Source: Xiphias gladius (Eukaryota > Chordata > Actinopteri > Istiophoriformes > Xiphiidae). From it: a stretch of DNA of 64,000 nt. Shown here one piece after another: positions 32,981-43,445 of the stretch (within the stretch, counting starts at the first letter, position 1; the number at the start of each line of letters is the position of its first letter). The notes under the pieces were generated by a model. It was given only the letters and a program-made list of their open reading frames with translations, was not told the DNA's origin and did no database searches. The position numbers were made by a program, and so were the translations under genes. The stretch spans positions 248,694-312,693 of the forward strand of contig NC_053410.1 in assembly GCF_016859285.1 (NCBI RefSeq). Direction: 5' to 3'.

Positions 32981-35900
32981 CTGACAGGTAAACAAACAAA
33001 CATTACATCAATTAGGGCTGCAACTAACCTTTATTTTCATTATCGATTTGTCTGCAGATAATTTCCTCTCAACTAATCTGCAGATTGATCAACTAATTGT
33101 TTAGTCTATGACCATTCCGAAAATAACACCCAAAAATATTCAGTGTACTATGATATGTGGCCAGAAAAAGCAGAAATCATCACGTTTGAGAAACTGGAAC
33201 CATTAAATGTTTGAAATTTTTGTTTGAAAAATGACTGAACTGCTTAATCGATTATCAAAATAGTTGCTGATTTATTTTCTGTCGATCAACGATTAAGCGT
33301 TGCAGATCTAAAATCATTATTTAAAATAGATGACACCTTATTCGTCGAATGACAAAACTTGAAAATAATCTTGTGATAATTTAAACGTTTAGGAAATGTA
33401 TAAATATGCTACAAATAAAAATCCTCCCTGCACCACCAGAGGCCTGTACCCTGAAGCGAGATCAGTCTGTTTTCAGCTCTGTGTTGTAACCTGGTCACCT
33501 GTCGAGTCCCGAGTTTACAAAAACTGACGAGCATGGATGCACAGAGAAAAGAAATAATTAGCAACAGAGACATTTTTATAGATCAGGGGAATCATTTTGC
33601 AAATCATGATTATTATATCAGAGATAGAAAACATGGTTATTGACGAACCGTGTGTCCACTCTGGGTTTAAAAGTGGACTTTTAGCAAACAGAGACATTAC
33701 TACACGATCAGCCTAATGAATGGTGGTTGAAGCAGCTTATTTACTTGAGTTCGCTGGTAACAGCTCATTAAATTATAACTAAAAAATTTCGGTCAGATAA
33801 ATCCCTCAGTCATTACTTCAGGTCTTCTGCAGTTTAGTTTTGCTCTCTGCTTTGCTAGAAGGAGCCTTTATTTTTTAACTGTTTTCAAGTGAAGTAAATC
33901 CCTTATTAGTAATAGCTTGTTCATCGTGTCTGTTGAAGAATGTCAGTCATCTAGGTCATGGTGTTTCTAAGTGCTATACGAAGGAAACTGGACTTGATTG
34001 AGGTTCTTGAAGACGATATACCTCTCATCTGAAAGGCTTCTTCAGTTCTAACTGACTGGTGGGGAGTCCCGGGCATTTAACCTCCTGTGGGCATCGTTAA
34101 CACGTTGAGAGTCGTTAGGGTCACGTGTGAGTCTTTGACCCACCCGGCCATCACGTGAGTCATCAGGGTCACATAAGTCATGGAATGAATGGATGTTCAT
34201 CTGCCTGGGGAGGGATCTAGAAACTGTTTAGTAAGAGGCTGATAAGTGGTGTCGCAGACCACCTCCTCTGTTTAGTGATGGTTGTTCCAGTTTAACGTAG
34301 ATAGCTTCTTTCACTCCTCTTTCAAACCATCAGTCCTCTCTGTCCAAACTGTGTACATCGTTGTTCTCAAGATGCAGGTGGACTGCTGAGCACCCAGACA
34401 TAAGCAGAGCAATGTAGTGTATGAGGATAAATGCAGCGAGGGAGGCACACGCCTGTTCACTTGGGAAACCAATCAACTGCTCCACATGTGCGTGGCACAA
34501 CACAGACAACTCCTCAGGTCAGGACTCAGCAGTCCACATCTGCAGGACAAGGGACACCTATTTGAGGACTGTTGTTAGATCAGTGAGGTCAGGAAACAAA
34601 TAGGGACAAAATAATAGTGACCCTGGTTCATGCCAGAATGTTTATTTCCTCCAACAGGACATTTTTTTGAACCGGCCTTAGGTGCCTACAGTCAAGTGTT
34701 TTTTATTTAAAGTAAAAGACTTTTATATAAAGAGTCTGAAGAAAGATAAGAGGCTCCACATCCTTAAAATGGGTTGTGTGTTTTTTATAAAGTCGGAGGT
34801 GTAAAATAAAAGCTGTGAAAATATAAAGTCGCTTACGACTGCCATTCCTCTGGCTCCCCCACAACAAAGTGGCCCCCCCAACTTCACAAGCCAGTAGGAA
34901 TTTGATCCGATTTCTACGTCGAAACCGGATAATCAATAGGTGGCCGGCAGCTGAGTGGTCTGTGGGAGGGTAAGAAAGTGTAAACAAACTTGTGTTGGCA
35001 ACTGTGCGTTAAGGACACAAAGTTTTGGAGGCAGTTTTTGTTGACAGTTTTAGGTACCACTACTGTCTTAGCTACGGTGTGTAGGCTAACGGCTAGCGGT
35101 AAACTAGCGGAGTGAGTGGGTGGTCAAGCAACGGTGAGGGAGCAGCAGAGCGGCTGCCATCAGGGAGGACGGAGGTGCGTGTGTGCGTGCTGACTGGTCT
35201 ACAGCTGGGTGAGCAGTATAAAAAGTGTGTACATGTACATATTACGAGCCTTCCGGCAAATCTGGTCCCAGGCTGCCTTGTGAGTTGATCTTTGCACAGC
35301 CAATCACTGCGTTTGCTGATGACTAGTGGGCGGTTACATCCACCTAGCAGCAAAATCCAACTGTGTGCGGCTGGGACAGAAAGAGGGCCCAGAAAAGCAG
35401 GGGAAAAAAATCAAATGAACACTTTCTCTTTCTCTTCTGTATGCACAGTATTTAATACGTATTTACTTATATACGTAACCTACCTGAAACAGGACGTGTA
35501 TAACATGGTTTTTTTCACTGATATTACATTTTATTTTATTAATAAAAATCTGAGACTAAAATTATTATCTAAATATTTTGAATTAAAAATTTCATTAAAA
35601 GGAATGTCACGAGAAAATAAATGGATAGTAACCAGTAGGTAACCTTTTACTGTTTGAGCCGACCGTCTTCAGATCACATAGGATTCAGACTTGAGAGTTT
35701 CAAGACCACAGCGAGGCTCAGACATAAACCTACATTTAAACAATCTCTAAAATTTCCACTTGTATTTATTTTTGAATAACCTCAAGAGCTTCATTTTGAT
35801 CAGAGCTTACCTGAGCGCCTGCAGCTCACCTGTAGCAGCACCCAAACAGGATTCTCCTGACATTCAAAAACTAAGTTATCAGTTGAACACCTGACGCCTA

Positions 35901-37163
35901 ACATCTAAATATAATATAAGCTGATTGATGTGAGTTATATCCAGCAAAGATGTTTAGGATCTTGCAGTGTTTGAAACATCTGAACTATAAATACAAACCG
36001 CTTCAAACAGCTGTTCACTCATCACCATCCAGACTATGTCTGATCTGATGCTTATATTGAACCTAAATGCGATTAAATCTGTATCTGACACAGTGAAACA
36101 GCTGCAGACACCAAATGTGACACATCTGATGTTACATGATGATCCAAAGACTGAAGGGCCTGAAGTTTAGAATCTTAAATTATTGATCCGTTCAAAATCA
36201 AAGTTTAACTAGAGAATGTGACTCCTGAAACTGACTTGATGTGATCCGTTAGAGAGAAGACGTCGTTGAACTACAGAAACACTATGGTTGTACAGTGGTG
36301 TTACAGAGTGGAGCTTCTTCCCTCACAGAAGATCTTTGGTTGAGTTCAGACAAGTTTCATTTTGTTCTGTCAGATTCTCCGGTTTAACTTTGATTCTGAT
36401 CGGATAAATAATCAATCAATAATCAAAGATTATAAACTTTGTAGTCTCGAATCAGTACCTTTGTGCAATTATTTAGTGTCTGCTGGGTCAGATATCAGGA
36501 TTGGTGCCCTAAAAACCTGATCAGGACTTCCCTGTTGGCAAATATAGAACTCCAACATGCCGAAAGGTGGAACAGTGAGTACCTGCTGCCTTTGAAGCTC
36601 ATCCCGCAGTGGGGGCAGGTGTAGCGTGCGTCCTGATGCGTCGGCTCTAGCGCCCGTTTGGTGGGTGGCGGTGCCCCGGTGCTCTTCCCAGTGTGCGTCT
36701 GCTGGTGGCGGTACAGGCTGGAGGCGTGGCTGTAGCATTTCCCGCAGAAGCTGCAGCGGTACTGCCGCTCATCCGGCTCGAAGTCGGCCTGGTCCGAGTC
36801 GGCCTCACCGTCCAGCTGGCTGCTCCCTGCCTCCACCAGAACCTCCTGCTCCTCCTCGGTGTCCTCCTCCTCCTCCTCATCAGAGTCTGTCTTTATCTCC
36901 ACGCTCTGCTCCGTCACCTCGCAGGGGTACACTTCTTCGTATGGAGCGAAGAAGGCTTCGTCCGTCTCGATCTTCAGCTGGTCAGCCGTCAGGTCCGACG
37001 GGTCATCTGAGTCCTTCTTCACGCAGGAGATGGTGAACTTTGAGCCGACCTCGGCCCACTTCACTACGTACTCGATGGGCTGCGTGTCCAGCTCCACCGT
37101 GATGAAGTCCGCACCCAGGGCATCCGACTCCGACACTGCCAGCTCCGTCTCCGAGTCCTCCAT
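32074..37163 (-). CDS. Six-finger C2H2 zinc-finger protein (two coding exons)
   Basis: Coding exons 37163-36583 and 32980-32074 join at AG|G (arginine) to give a 495-residue protein. Residues 1-134 are acidic and unordered-looking, with an EEEEEDTEEEQE run. C2H2 fingers: 135-157, 181-203, 209-231, 285-307, 388-410 and 442-464, all with complete Cys2-His2 ligands (e.g. YRCSFCGKCYSHASSLYRHQ). Between fingers 4 and 5 there is a basic stretch (KKNRRRRGGRASKR), an acidic run and a GA repeat (about 371-386). The C-terminal tail has a KRRKR cluster, a likely nuclear signal. Linkers are not the TGEKP type, and there is no KRAB, BTB or SCAN domain. Probably a nuclear DNA-binding protein. I do not recognise the orthologue. 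The intron splits finger 2. Confidence 0.85.
33019..33310. repeat. Short TIR element in zinc-finger intron
   Basis: Starts GGGCTGCAACTAACCTTTAT and ends CGATTAAGCGTTGCAGATC. The two ends are imperfect inverted repeats. The interior has no coding potential. Same family as the elements at about 37890, 56020, 59240 and 61700. A MITE-like teleost repeat. Confidence 0.6.
33930..34420 (-). mobile_element. Penelope-like element, C-terminal relic
   Basis: The minus strand encodes AVHLHLENNDVHSLDRED, a stop, then WFERGVKEAIYVKLEQPSLN and RGGGLRHHLSA (about 34255-34405). This is the conserved end of the GIY-YIG endonuclease region of vertebrate Penelope-like elements. Downstream (to about 33930) is the typical 3' region with TCAGATGAGAGGTATATCGT-like sequence. 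One in-frame stop and a truncated body show that it is dead. Confidence 0.72.
34440..34600 (+). mobile_element. Second Penelope-like fragment, opposite orientation
   Basis: The plus strand reads HNTDNSSGQDSAVH, then (after a one-base shift) LQDKGHLFED. This matches the region just before the WFERGVKEAI block of the same kind of element. It faces the minus-strand fragment head to head. Confidence 0.55.
34620..36460. other. Zinc-finger intron, no feature recognised
   Basis: AT-rich intronic sequence without exon-like or repeat features that I can name. Confidence 0.4.
36583..37163 (-). CDS. Zinc-finger gene, coding exon 1
   Basis: Begins at the ATG (37161-37163) placed directly after a good acceptor (pyrimidine tract then GGTTCAG|G), so an upstream 5'-UTR exon is expected. 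Ends at AGCAG|GTACTC in phase 2. Contains the acidic N-terminus, finger 1 and the first half of finger 2. Confidence 0.85.
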
Positions 37164-37889
37164 CCTGAACCGAGGTGGAGGAGAGGAAGAGCTTCAGAGG
37201 AACAGCCACAGGTCTGAGGAGGAGCGAGGGGGGGGGGAGGGGAGGTGAGGGTCAGCATGTGCTGTCACAGTCTCTCTTTCAGATAAACACAGCAGTGATT
37301 ACACTGATCAGCTGAACAGAACAACATCTGGCCGCTGATCAGCTGGTTGTTCTCTCTCTTACACCTCTGGCTGCAACTAAGGACATCTGTGACAGCTGGA
37401 ACAGGAGACCAGTTAATGTTCTGCTGAACAACTGATCGAATAATCCACTGGTTCCCAACCTGTTCAGGATGTGACCCCTTAACACAAAAAGTCCTCAGTA
37501 CTTCGACCCCCCCTCATCAGCTGTGTTCAGCTACAGTTTTCTCTTCCTCTTGTTTTATCTGAATATTTCAGAAGAGGAAAAATCAGCCGCAAATTCACAA
37601 GAAAAGAGCAGAGACAGAGGAGAGTCTGAGAGATGAATGTGTAGCAGAAATCAGTGTTTTCTCTTCAGATTAATCTTGTGACCCTTTGTGGGGACCTGAG
37701 CCACAGGCTGGGAACCAGTGGATTGGTGGACTGATTGTTTCAGCTGTGTCTGGGGGTGTTAGAGCAGGACTGACTGCTGCATCAACACATGTTGATCGGT
37801 CAGGAATGTAATTCACTGTGTAAACCAGACGTCCCCTCCTGGTTCTTTTACTTTGAGTTCCAGGAAATTTTAATATATCAACACTGTGT

Positions 37890-38430
37890 TGGGCTGTAAC
37901 TGATGTTTTCACTGTCAATTAATCTGCCAGTTAATCAATCAATCATCCAGTTAGTTTATAAAAATGTCCTATAATCATTAAAACTGTCAACACATTTTCT
38001 TATAGTTCAAGGTAAAAATGCCTTGTTTTGTCCAACCAACAGTCTTAAACTAAAGATGTTCAGTTTACTGTGATTAAAAATATAGAAAAACTAAAAATCT
38101 GACCCACTAGTCTTTGCTTGAAAATTGACTTAAAATTATAAGTAAATAAATGTTTCAGCAATAATATCAGTAGTCTGTTAAAACACTGTTATTCCCCATG
38201 AAAGACATTTTTATATGAACTTTATTTTAATATTAACAGACGTGAAAGTAAATAAGTACAGATACTAAAGTACTGTACTTCTCTAAAGTTTTCAAGTACT
38301 TGTACTGGCCCAAATTTCAGCTTCCTGACACACTGGAGAAATAACTGCTGTTTGACTGATAAATGAATTAAGTGACTACTTATCAGAATAGTTGAGTCAT
38401 ATGATTGACTGATCGTTGGAGCTCTGATGC
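37890..38430. repeat. Dispersed repeats: TIR element and GTACTTTTACTGCAG-type piece
   Basis: GGGCTGTAACTGATGTTTTC, then TCAATTAATCTGCCAGTTAA, begins a TIR-type element (about 37890-38170). At 38240-38320, AAGTAAATAAGTACAGATAC and ACTTGTACTGG belong to the other family. The end of the first element (TTAAGTGACTACTTATCAGA, about 38365) appears displaced. Confidence 0.45.
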
Positions 38431-39419
38431 CGTGACAGACTCACCACCATCGTCCCACATCTCATATTCTCATCTTTGGTACAAAATCATTACGACGATT
38501 AATCGATGAGTTAATTCACAGAAATTCATCAATGAGGCTTTGCTGCTTTTCTCTGTTTTACCTGGGAGTGAGCTGAGCGTGTGACAGCCTGAGTCTATTC
38601 TAACCTAATTAAATCTAGTCTAAAGACGCATGTCTGACATTACTGTGACATTAAAGGATGAAGGAATATAAAAAGCAATCGATCAATTTCTACAGACCTG
38701 GTTAGTGCACCAACTACTGGAATCTGTCATTAGACATTATTGATCCAGAAAACAAAAACTGTCATTACTGCACACTGACGCTGACACACCCATATAAGGA
38801 CAACACTGTGAAGTCATTGTACATAATAAACACAGGTGACCTCTGACCTCTGTCAGACACAACAGCCACCAACGTGAAATTTAACATTTATAAAATCTTT
38901 AATATGAGCAGCAGAGACGGTTGTGCCGAAAGCTGATCAGAAGTGGTCACTAACCAATAAATCTGATAGCACCCCTCGGCTGCTCTGCGACACTTTCATT
39001 CTTTATTTTAACCTCGACAGACCGTCTCGCCGAACTCCGTTCAGAAATCTGTTATTCTTTATGTCTCCAAGCCTGCCGGAGCCCTACATACGTGACAGGC
39101 AGACTTTTCCTTTTAAATCGACTGTCCCCTCACTCTTCAGTCTAGGACGTATTAAATAAAATAAGCAGCATTTATTTGACATTGCATATCAAAATAATTG
39201 ACAGACTTCTTAATTATTCCCGCGATTATTTCCCACTAAATACCCCGCGGAGGGCGGTTGCTAGCAGGGCATCCATTATTAAAGATGACGTTTCTTCCAC
39301 ATTTACAGCTTTTTCATGTCTTATCTTAACGCCGAAATTATTAAAAGACTCCTTTATCATGCAAAACGTCTTAAATCTTCTTAAAAATTATTTTCTGTTT
39401 GACTTAAAGCGAGGAGGTT

Positions 39420-39680
39420 TTAAATACGCCATTTTCTGAGCGGAGTTCCGGGGCTCGGCCGGGCTCAGTGTCAGTGATGAGGAAGCAGAGGAGGGATTTT
39501 CTCTTCCTTCAACGTTAACTGTCAAAATAAAAGAACATACCGCGGAATAAACGGCGATAACCGGATTTGGCGGTGAAACGTTTCGGGATTCGGTTACTCA
39601 CCGAGCTTTAACGGCAGCAAAGCGGAGAAAACGTTAAAATTTTACCGGTCGAGACGGTCACAATAAACAGGAAGCAGGGG
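39420..39680. promoter_or_regulatory. CpG-rich block, candidate promoter of the zinc-finger gene
   Basis: Many CG dinucleotides (GTTCCGGGGCTCGGCCGGGC, CCGCGGAATAAACGGCGATA, GGCGGTGAAACGTTTCGGGA). It stands out from CpG-poor surroundings. It lies about 2.3 kb upstream of the zinc-finger ATG, and that ATG follows a splice acceptor, so a non-coding first exon here is plausible. Confidence 0.4.
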
Positions 39681-40304
39681 ACGTGGACACAAAGCATTGT
39701 GGGATAGGATTAAATGGTTGCGAAGAACGGAAGTACGGCGGACTGACTTTCACAATAAAATAACGTAAAATAAAATAAAAAGAAAAAACAATGATATAAA
39801 ATTAAGTTAAATAGAAGATAAAATACAAATACAAAAAACAAGAAACAATATTAATAAAATTGAGGTTAAATAATGGCAAAATAAAAAACTATCAATTTCT
39901 TTTAAAATCTGAAAAGTATTAGAATTATTAATAAATAATTGCTGTCACTCCTGAAAAATAAATATATAAAAATGCTTAATACGGGCTACTTTTAGTCACA
40001 ATTTAAAATTTAAATATGGACAGTTTGTTAATATTTATTCTGACTTTGTCCTCGTGTGTTTTTGAGACACCGGGGAGAGATGTAAAAAAACGTATTCATT
40101 GTTATATTAGGAGAAAATCAAAGAATATAGGTACGTTTCCCATTTCCCTGTAGTTTTTTGTTCTTTAGGGAAAAAATAGTTAAATCCGTGAGTGAGTATT
40201 AATTACTTGGGAAATATCAAAGGTGAAACACTTTGTATACAGGAATTTTATTTTGAATTTTTCAAACAGAACCAGCTGTCTACTTAGTCTATTTGGCTTG
40301 ACAG

Positions 40305-40605
40305 ATTTCTGTCCCAGTCTGTCTGTCAATGTCTGTCTATCTGTCTCTTTATAACTGTCTGTCTGTTTGTAACTGTCTGTCTCTATGTCTGTCTGTCTGT
40401 AAGTGTCTCTCTGCCTGTTACTGTCTGTATCCATGTCTGTCTGTTTGTCTGTTTTTGTAACTGTCTGTCTGTCTGCAACTATCTGTCTCTCTGTAACTGT
40501 CTCTTTATAACTGTCTGTCTGTAACTGGCTGTCCCTCTCTCTGTCACTGTCTCTCTGTAACTGTCTCTTTATAACTGTCTGTCTGTAACTGTCTATCTGA
40601 TAGTG
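40305..40605. repeat. (CTGT)n imperfect tetranucleotide repeat
   Basis: Long run of CTGTCTGTCTGT interrupted by AACTGTCTCTTTATAACTGT phrases. Higher-order units of about 40-60 bp are visible. Confidence 0.85.
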
Positions 40606-40717
40606 ACATTGATATTTGGGAGGTTTAATTATATTATGGCTGATATCTAGATACAATATTATCTATTAATTTATTTACCTGTAACGTAGATAAACATTTT
40701 GATTAGGTTTTGAAGAC

Positions 40718-41793
40718 GAAGAGGAGAGAAGGAGGAAAGGAAGAGGAGGAGGAGGAAAAGAAGAAGAAAAGGAGAGGAGGAGGAAAAGAAAAGCAGAAGG
40801 GAGGAAGATGAGTAAAAGAGGGGGAACAAAAATAGGGGGAAAGGAGGGGAGGAGGAAAATAAGAGGAGGAGGGGGGAAGAGGAGTAAAAGAGGAGGAAGA
40901 AAAGAAGAGGAGGGGGAGGGGAAGGAAGAAGGGGGGTGAAGAAAGGAAGAGAAGAGGAGAGGGGAAGGAAGTGAGGAGAAGAAGAGGAGGGGAGAAAAGA
41001 GTAGGAGCGAGGAATATAAGAGGAGGAGGAGAGGAGGAAAAGAAGAGGAGGAGGAGGAAAAGAAGAGTAAAAGGAGGGGAGGATGAGGAGGGGAGATAAG
41101 AGGAAAAGAGGAGGAGGAGGGGAGGAGGAAAGGAAGGGGGAGGAGGACGAGGGGAGAGAAGAGGAAAAGAAGAGGAGGAGTGGAGGAGGAGGTTTAAAAG
41201 CAGAGGATGAATAGAAGAGGATGAGGAGAGGAGGAGGAACGGAAGAGGAGGAGGAGGGGAGGAGGAGAGGAGGAGGAGGAGGAAAAGAAGAGCAAAAGGA
41301 GGGGAGGAGGAGAGGAGGAGGACGGGCGAGGAAGAAAAGAAAAGGAGGGGGGAGGAGGAAAAGCAGAGGATGAAAAGAAGAGGAGGGGATGAAAAGAAGA
41401 GGAGGAAAAAGGCAGGATGAGAGGAGGAAAAGAAGAGAAGGAGGAAAAGACAAGGAAGAGGAGGGGAGGAGGAAAATAAGAGGAGGAGGAGGAAGAGGAG
41501 GAGGAGGAAAAGAAGAGGACAAGAGTAGGAGGAGGAAAAGAAGAGGAGGAGGGGAGAGAAAAAGAGGAGAACGGGGGAAGAGGAAGAAAACAGGAAGAGA
41601 GGGGGAGGGGGAGGAGGAAAAGAGGAGAAGGACGAAGAGGAGGAGGAGAAACAGAGGGTGCGGGTGGAGAGGAGGAGAGGTGAAGAGAGGGAAAAGGAGG
41701 AGAGGCGGAAGGGGAGGAGAGGTGGAGGAGGAGGGGAAGTGGGGAGGGAAAGAGGAGGAGGAAAAGGAGGAGAGGAGGAAAGGAGGAGGAGGG
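40718..41793 (+). repeat. Polypurine tract of about 1.08 kb (GA-rich)
   Basis: Almost every base is A or G on the plus strand, with only scattered C or T. Recurring words are GAGGAGGAAAAGAAGAGG and GAGGAGGAGGAA. The long open frames on both strands (Ser/Pro/Leu or Arg/Glu/Gly) are artefacts of this composition. Confidence 0.92.
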
Positions 41794-41926
41794 CGGTAAG
41801 CCCTCGGGCCTCCGGTGTGTTGTCCGCAGCAGCGTCACCGTTTGTCTCTTGAATCGACATTTTGTGCGTTAACCGGATTTGTCCCCGTATTTCCCCCCAG
41901 GATCCGTCTGACCGGTTGAACGGCGT

Positions 41927-41928
<2 letters not shown>

Positions 41929-41985
<57 letters not shown>
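41929..41985. repeat. (AC)28 microsatellite
   Basis: A pure AC dinucleotide run about 56 bp long, between the purine tract and the CpG-rich block. Confidence 0.95.
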
Positions 41986-42094
41986 GCCACATACGCGCTC
42001 CGTTTCAGCCTTTTACCGCTCAAACCACCGAGATAATGTTCAACTCAAACACTTACGATTCAACCCGGAACGGTCCCGCTTCTCCCGGTTCGTC

Positions 42095-42450
42095 CTGGAT
42101 GAGGTCTGGGTCGGTAGTCTGCCGCACCTCTGTCACATCCCAACCGGAGAGCAGCGGCAGGCTCTCGGCTAGCAACCGCTGCTGCGGCACGGAGCGGCAC
42201 GGAGCGGCGCGCAGCGGCACCGAGCGGCAGGTCGCCGGGCAGAGTAGATGAGACGCTGCGGCAGAGAGGCGGCAGGCGGAAAAGCGCGCGGACCCTCTCT
42301 GGTCTGTGATTGGCTGAGCTCCTGCGCAGCCTGCTCGGTGCATCCAATCTGATTGGACGGCCGCAAACTCTGCTTGCAAATGTCGCGAGGTGTCGTGAAG
42401 CTTCAGAGCCATCGACGCCGAGCGGCTTCGAAGCCAGAAAAGTTCGTGTT
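42095..42450. promoter_or_regulatory. CpG island-like block with CCAAT boxes
   Basis: Dense CG dinucleotides, including a short repeat of CGGCACGGAGC (about 42184-42215). CCAAT boxes occur in both orientations (ATTGG at 42309-42313 and 42352-42356; CCAAT at 42344-42348), with a TGCGCA core near 42323. This looks like a housekeeping-type promoter. No coding exon could be assigned to it in either direction. It may be an upstream promoter of the zinc-finger gene or belong to a non-coding or unseen transcript. Confidence 0.45.
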
Positions 42451-42459
42451 CCCGGTCCT

Positions 42460-42990
42460 GTCGGTTGTTGCTGCTGTGTCATATCGGGGTTTATTTCTCC
42501 CTATTTCTCCTTATTTCTCTCTCTCAACTTATGTTGTGTCTTCTCATTGGAGAATAACTGAAATAAGCACCGTTCTCGCAGGTCGTGTTGAACTCCCTTA
42601 AGGAAACCCGGAAAGTTTAGTTAGTCTTGCCTCGAACATCTGCTCTCCACACAGCTGGGGAGGACACCGGCAGATGTTCACGGTGTTTACAGGCTGCCGG
42701 TCAGTTCGGCTTGTAAATAATCCACTCTTTACCGATCAAATGTCACAAAATGTCAGCTTTCTATGCTCCAGTCACTGCGCCGTCAGCGCTTCCCGCCCTC
42801 TGCAGCTGATGAAAATTGTCCGTTTGAACACGGAAGTTCATTCTTGACCCTGGGATCAGAAAGTGTGGCACAATTAGTCTGAACTCAAGGTCCACTTTCT
42901 AGGTTCTTCCTGGAGCTGAGCTTTCAACCGCATCTCTTGGTCTTCATACTGGATTTGCAGTTTTTACCCCTCAGCCTTTCCAAGGTCAGA
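42460..42990. other. No recognisable gene
   Basis: Flank of the CpG-rich block. Short frames only. Confidence 0.35.
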
Positions 42991-42999
42991 CTCTGACAG

Positions 43000-43445
43000 T
43001 GGTGAAGAGTAACTAAGTACATTTACTCCAGTACTGTACAGTTTGGAGCTACTTGTATTTCCACTTTATGCCACTTTTTTTTACTTGTGCTTAACTGCAT
43101 TTATCTGATGACTTTAGTCACTTTACAGATTCTGATTAACAAAACAAAAATATTGTCAACAAATAAATTAGGATTTATTAATACAGCTCAAGATAAGGTG
43201 AGAACCAAAGTACTCAGCAGTTTATAAATGAATTAAAATCAGCTTCACCTTCAGCAGCGGCAACATTAAAGTGACAAACACTTCAATACATCAATAATTA
43301 TAGTCTGAAAATCCTATATTATTCTGCACAGTTACTATCGGTGCTTTAAGTAAATTGTGAATGCAGGGCTTTAACTTGTAACAGACCATTTCTACTCAGT
43401 GATATTAATACTTTTACTGCAGTAAAAGATTTGAGTGTGTCCATC
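43000..43445. repeat. Full-looking element of the GTACTTTTACTGCAG family
   Basis: Begins GTAACTAAGTACATTTACTC, then CAGTACTGTAC, and ends TACTTTTACTGCAGTAAAAG. This is the longest copy in the window. It contains an 18-bp perfect palindrome at 43411-43428. No coding capacity, so probably non-autonomous. Confidence 0.55.

Noticed and set aside
40671..41992. Long open frames (up to 429 codons) on both strands
   Set aside because: They are compositional artefacts of the purine tract and the (AC)n run. The products are monotonous Ser/Pro/Leu or Arg/Glu/Gly/Lys without any domain.
41835..42482. Overlapping minus-strand frames in the CpG-rich block
   Set aside because: High G+C content gives open frames in several frames at once. 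None has splice context or family features that would single it out.
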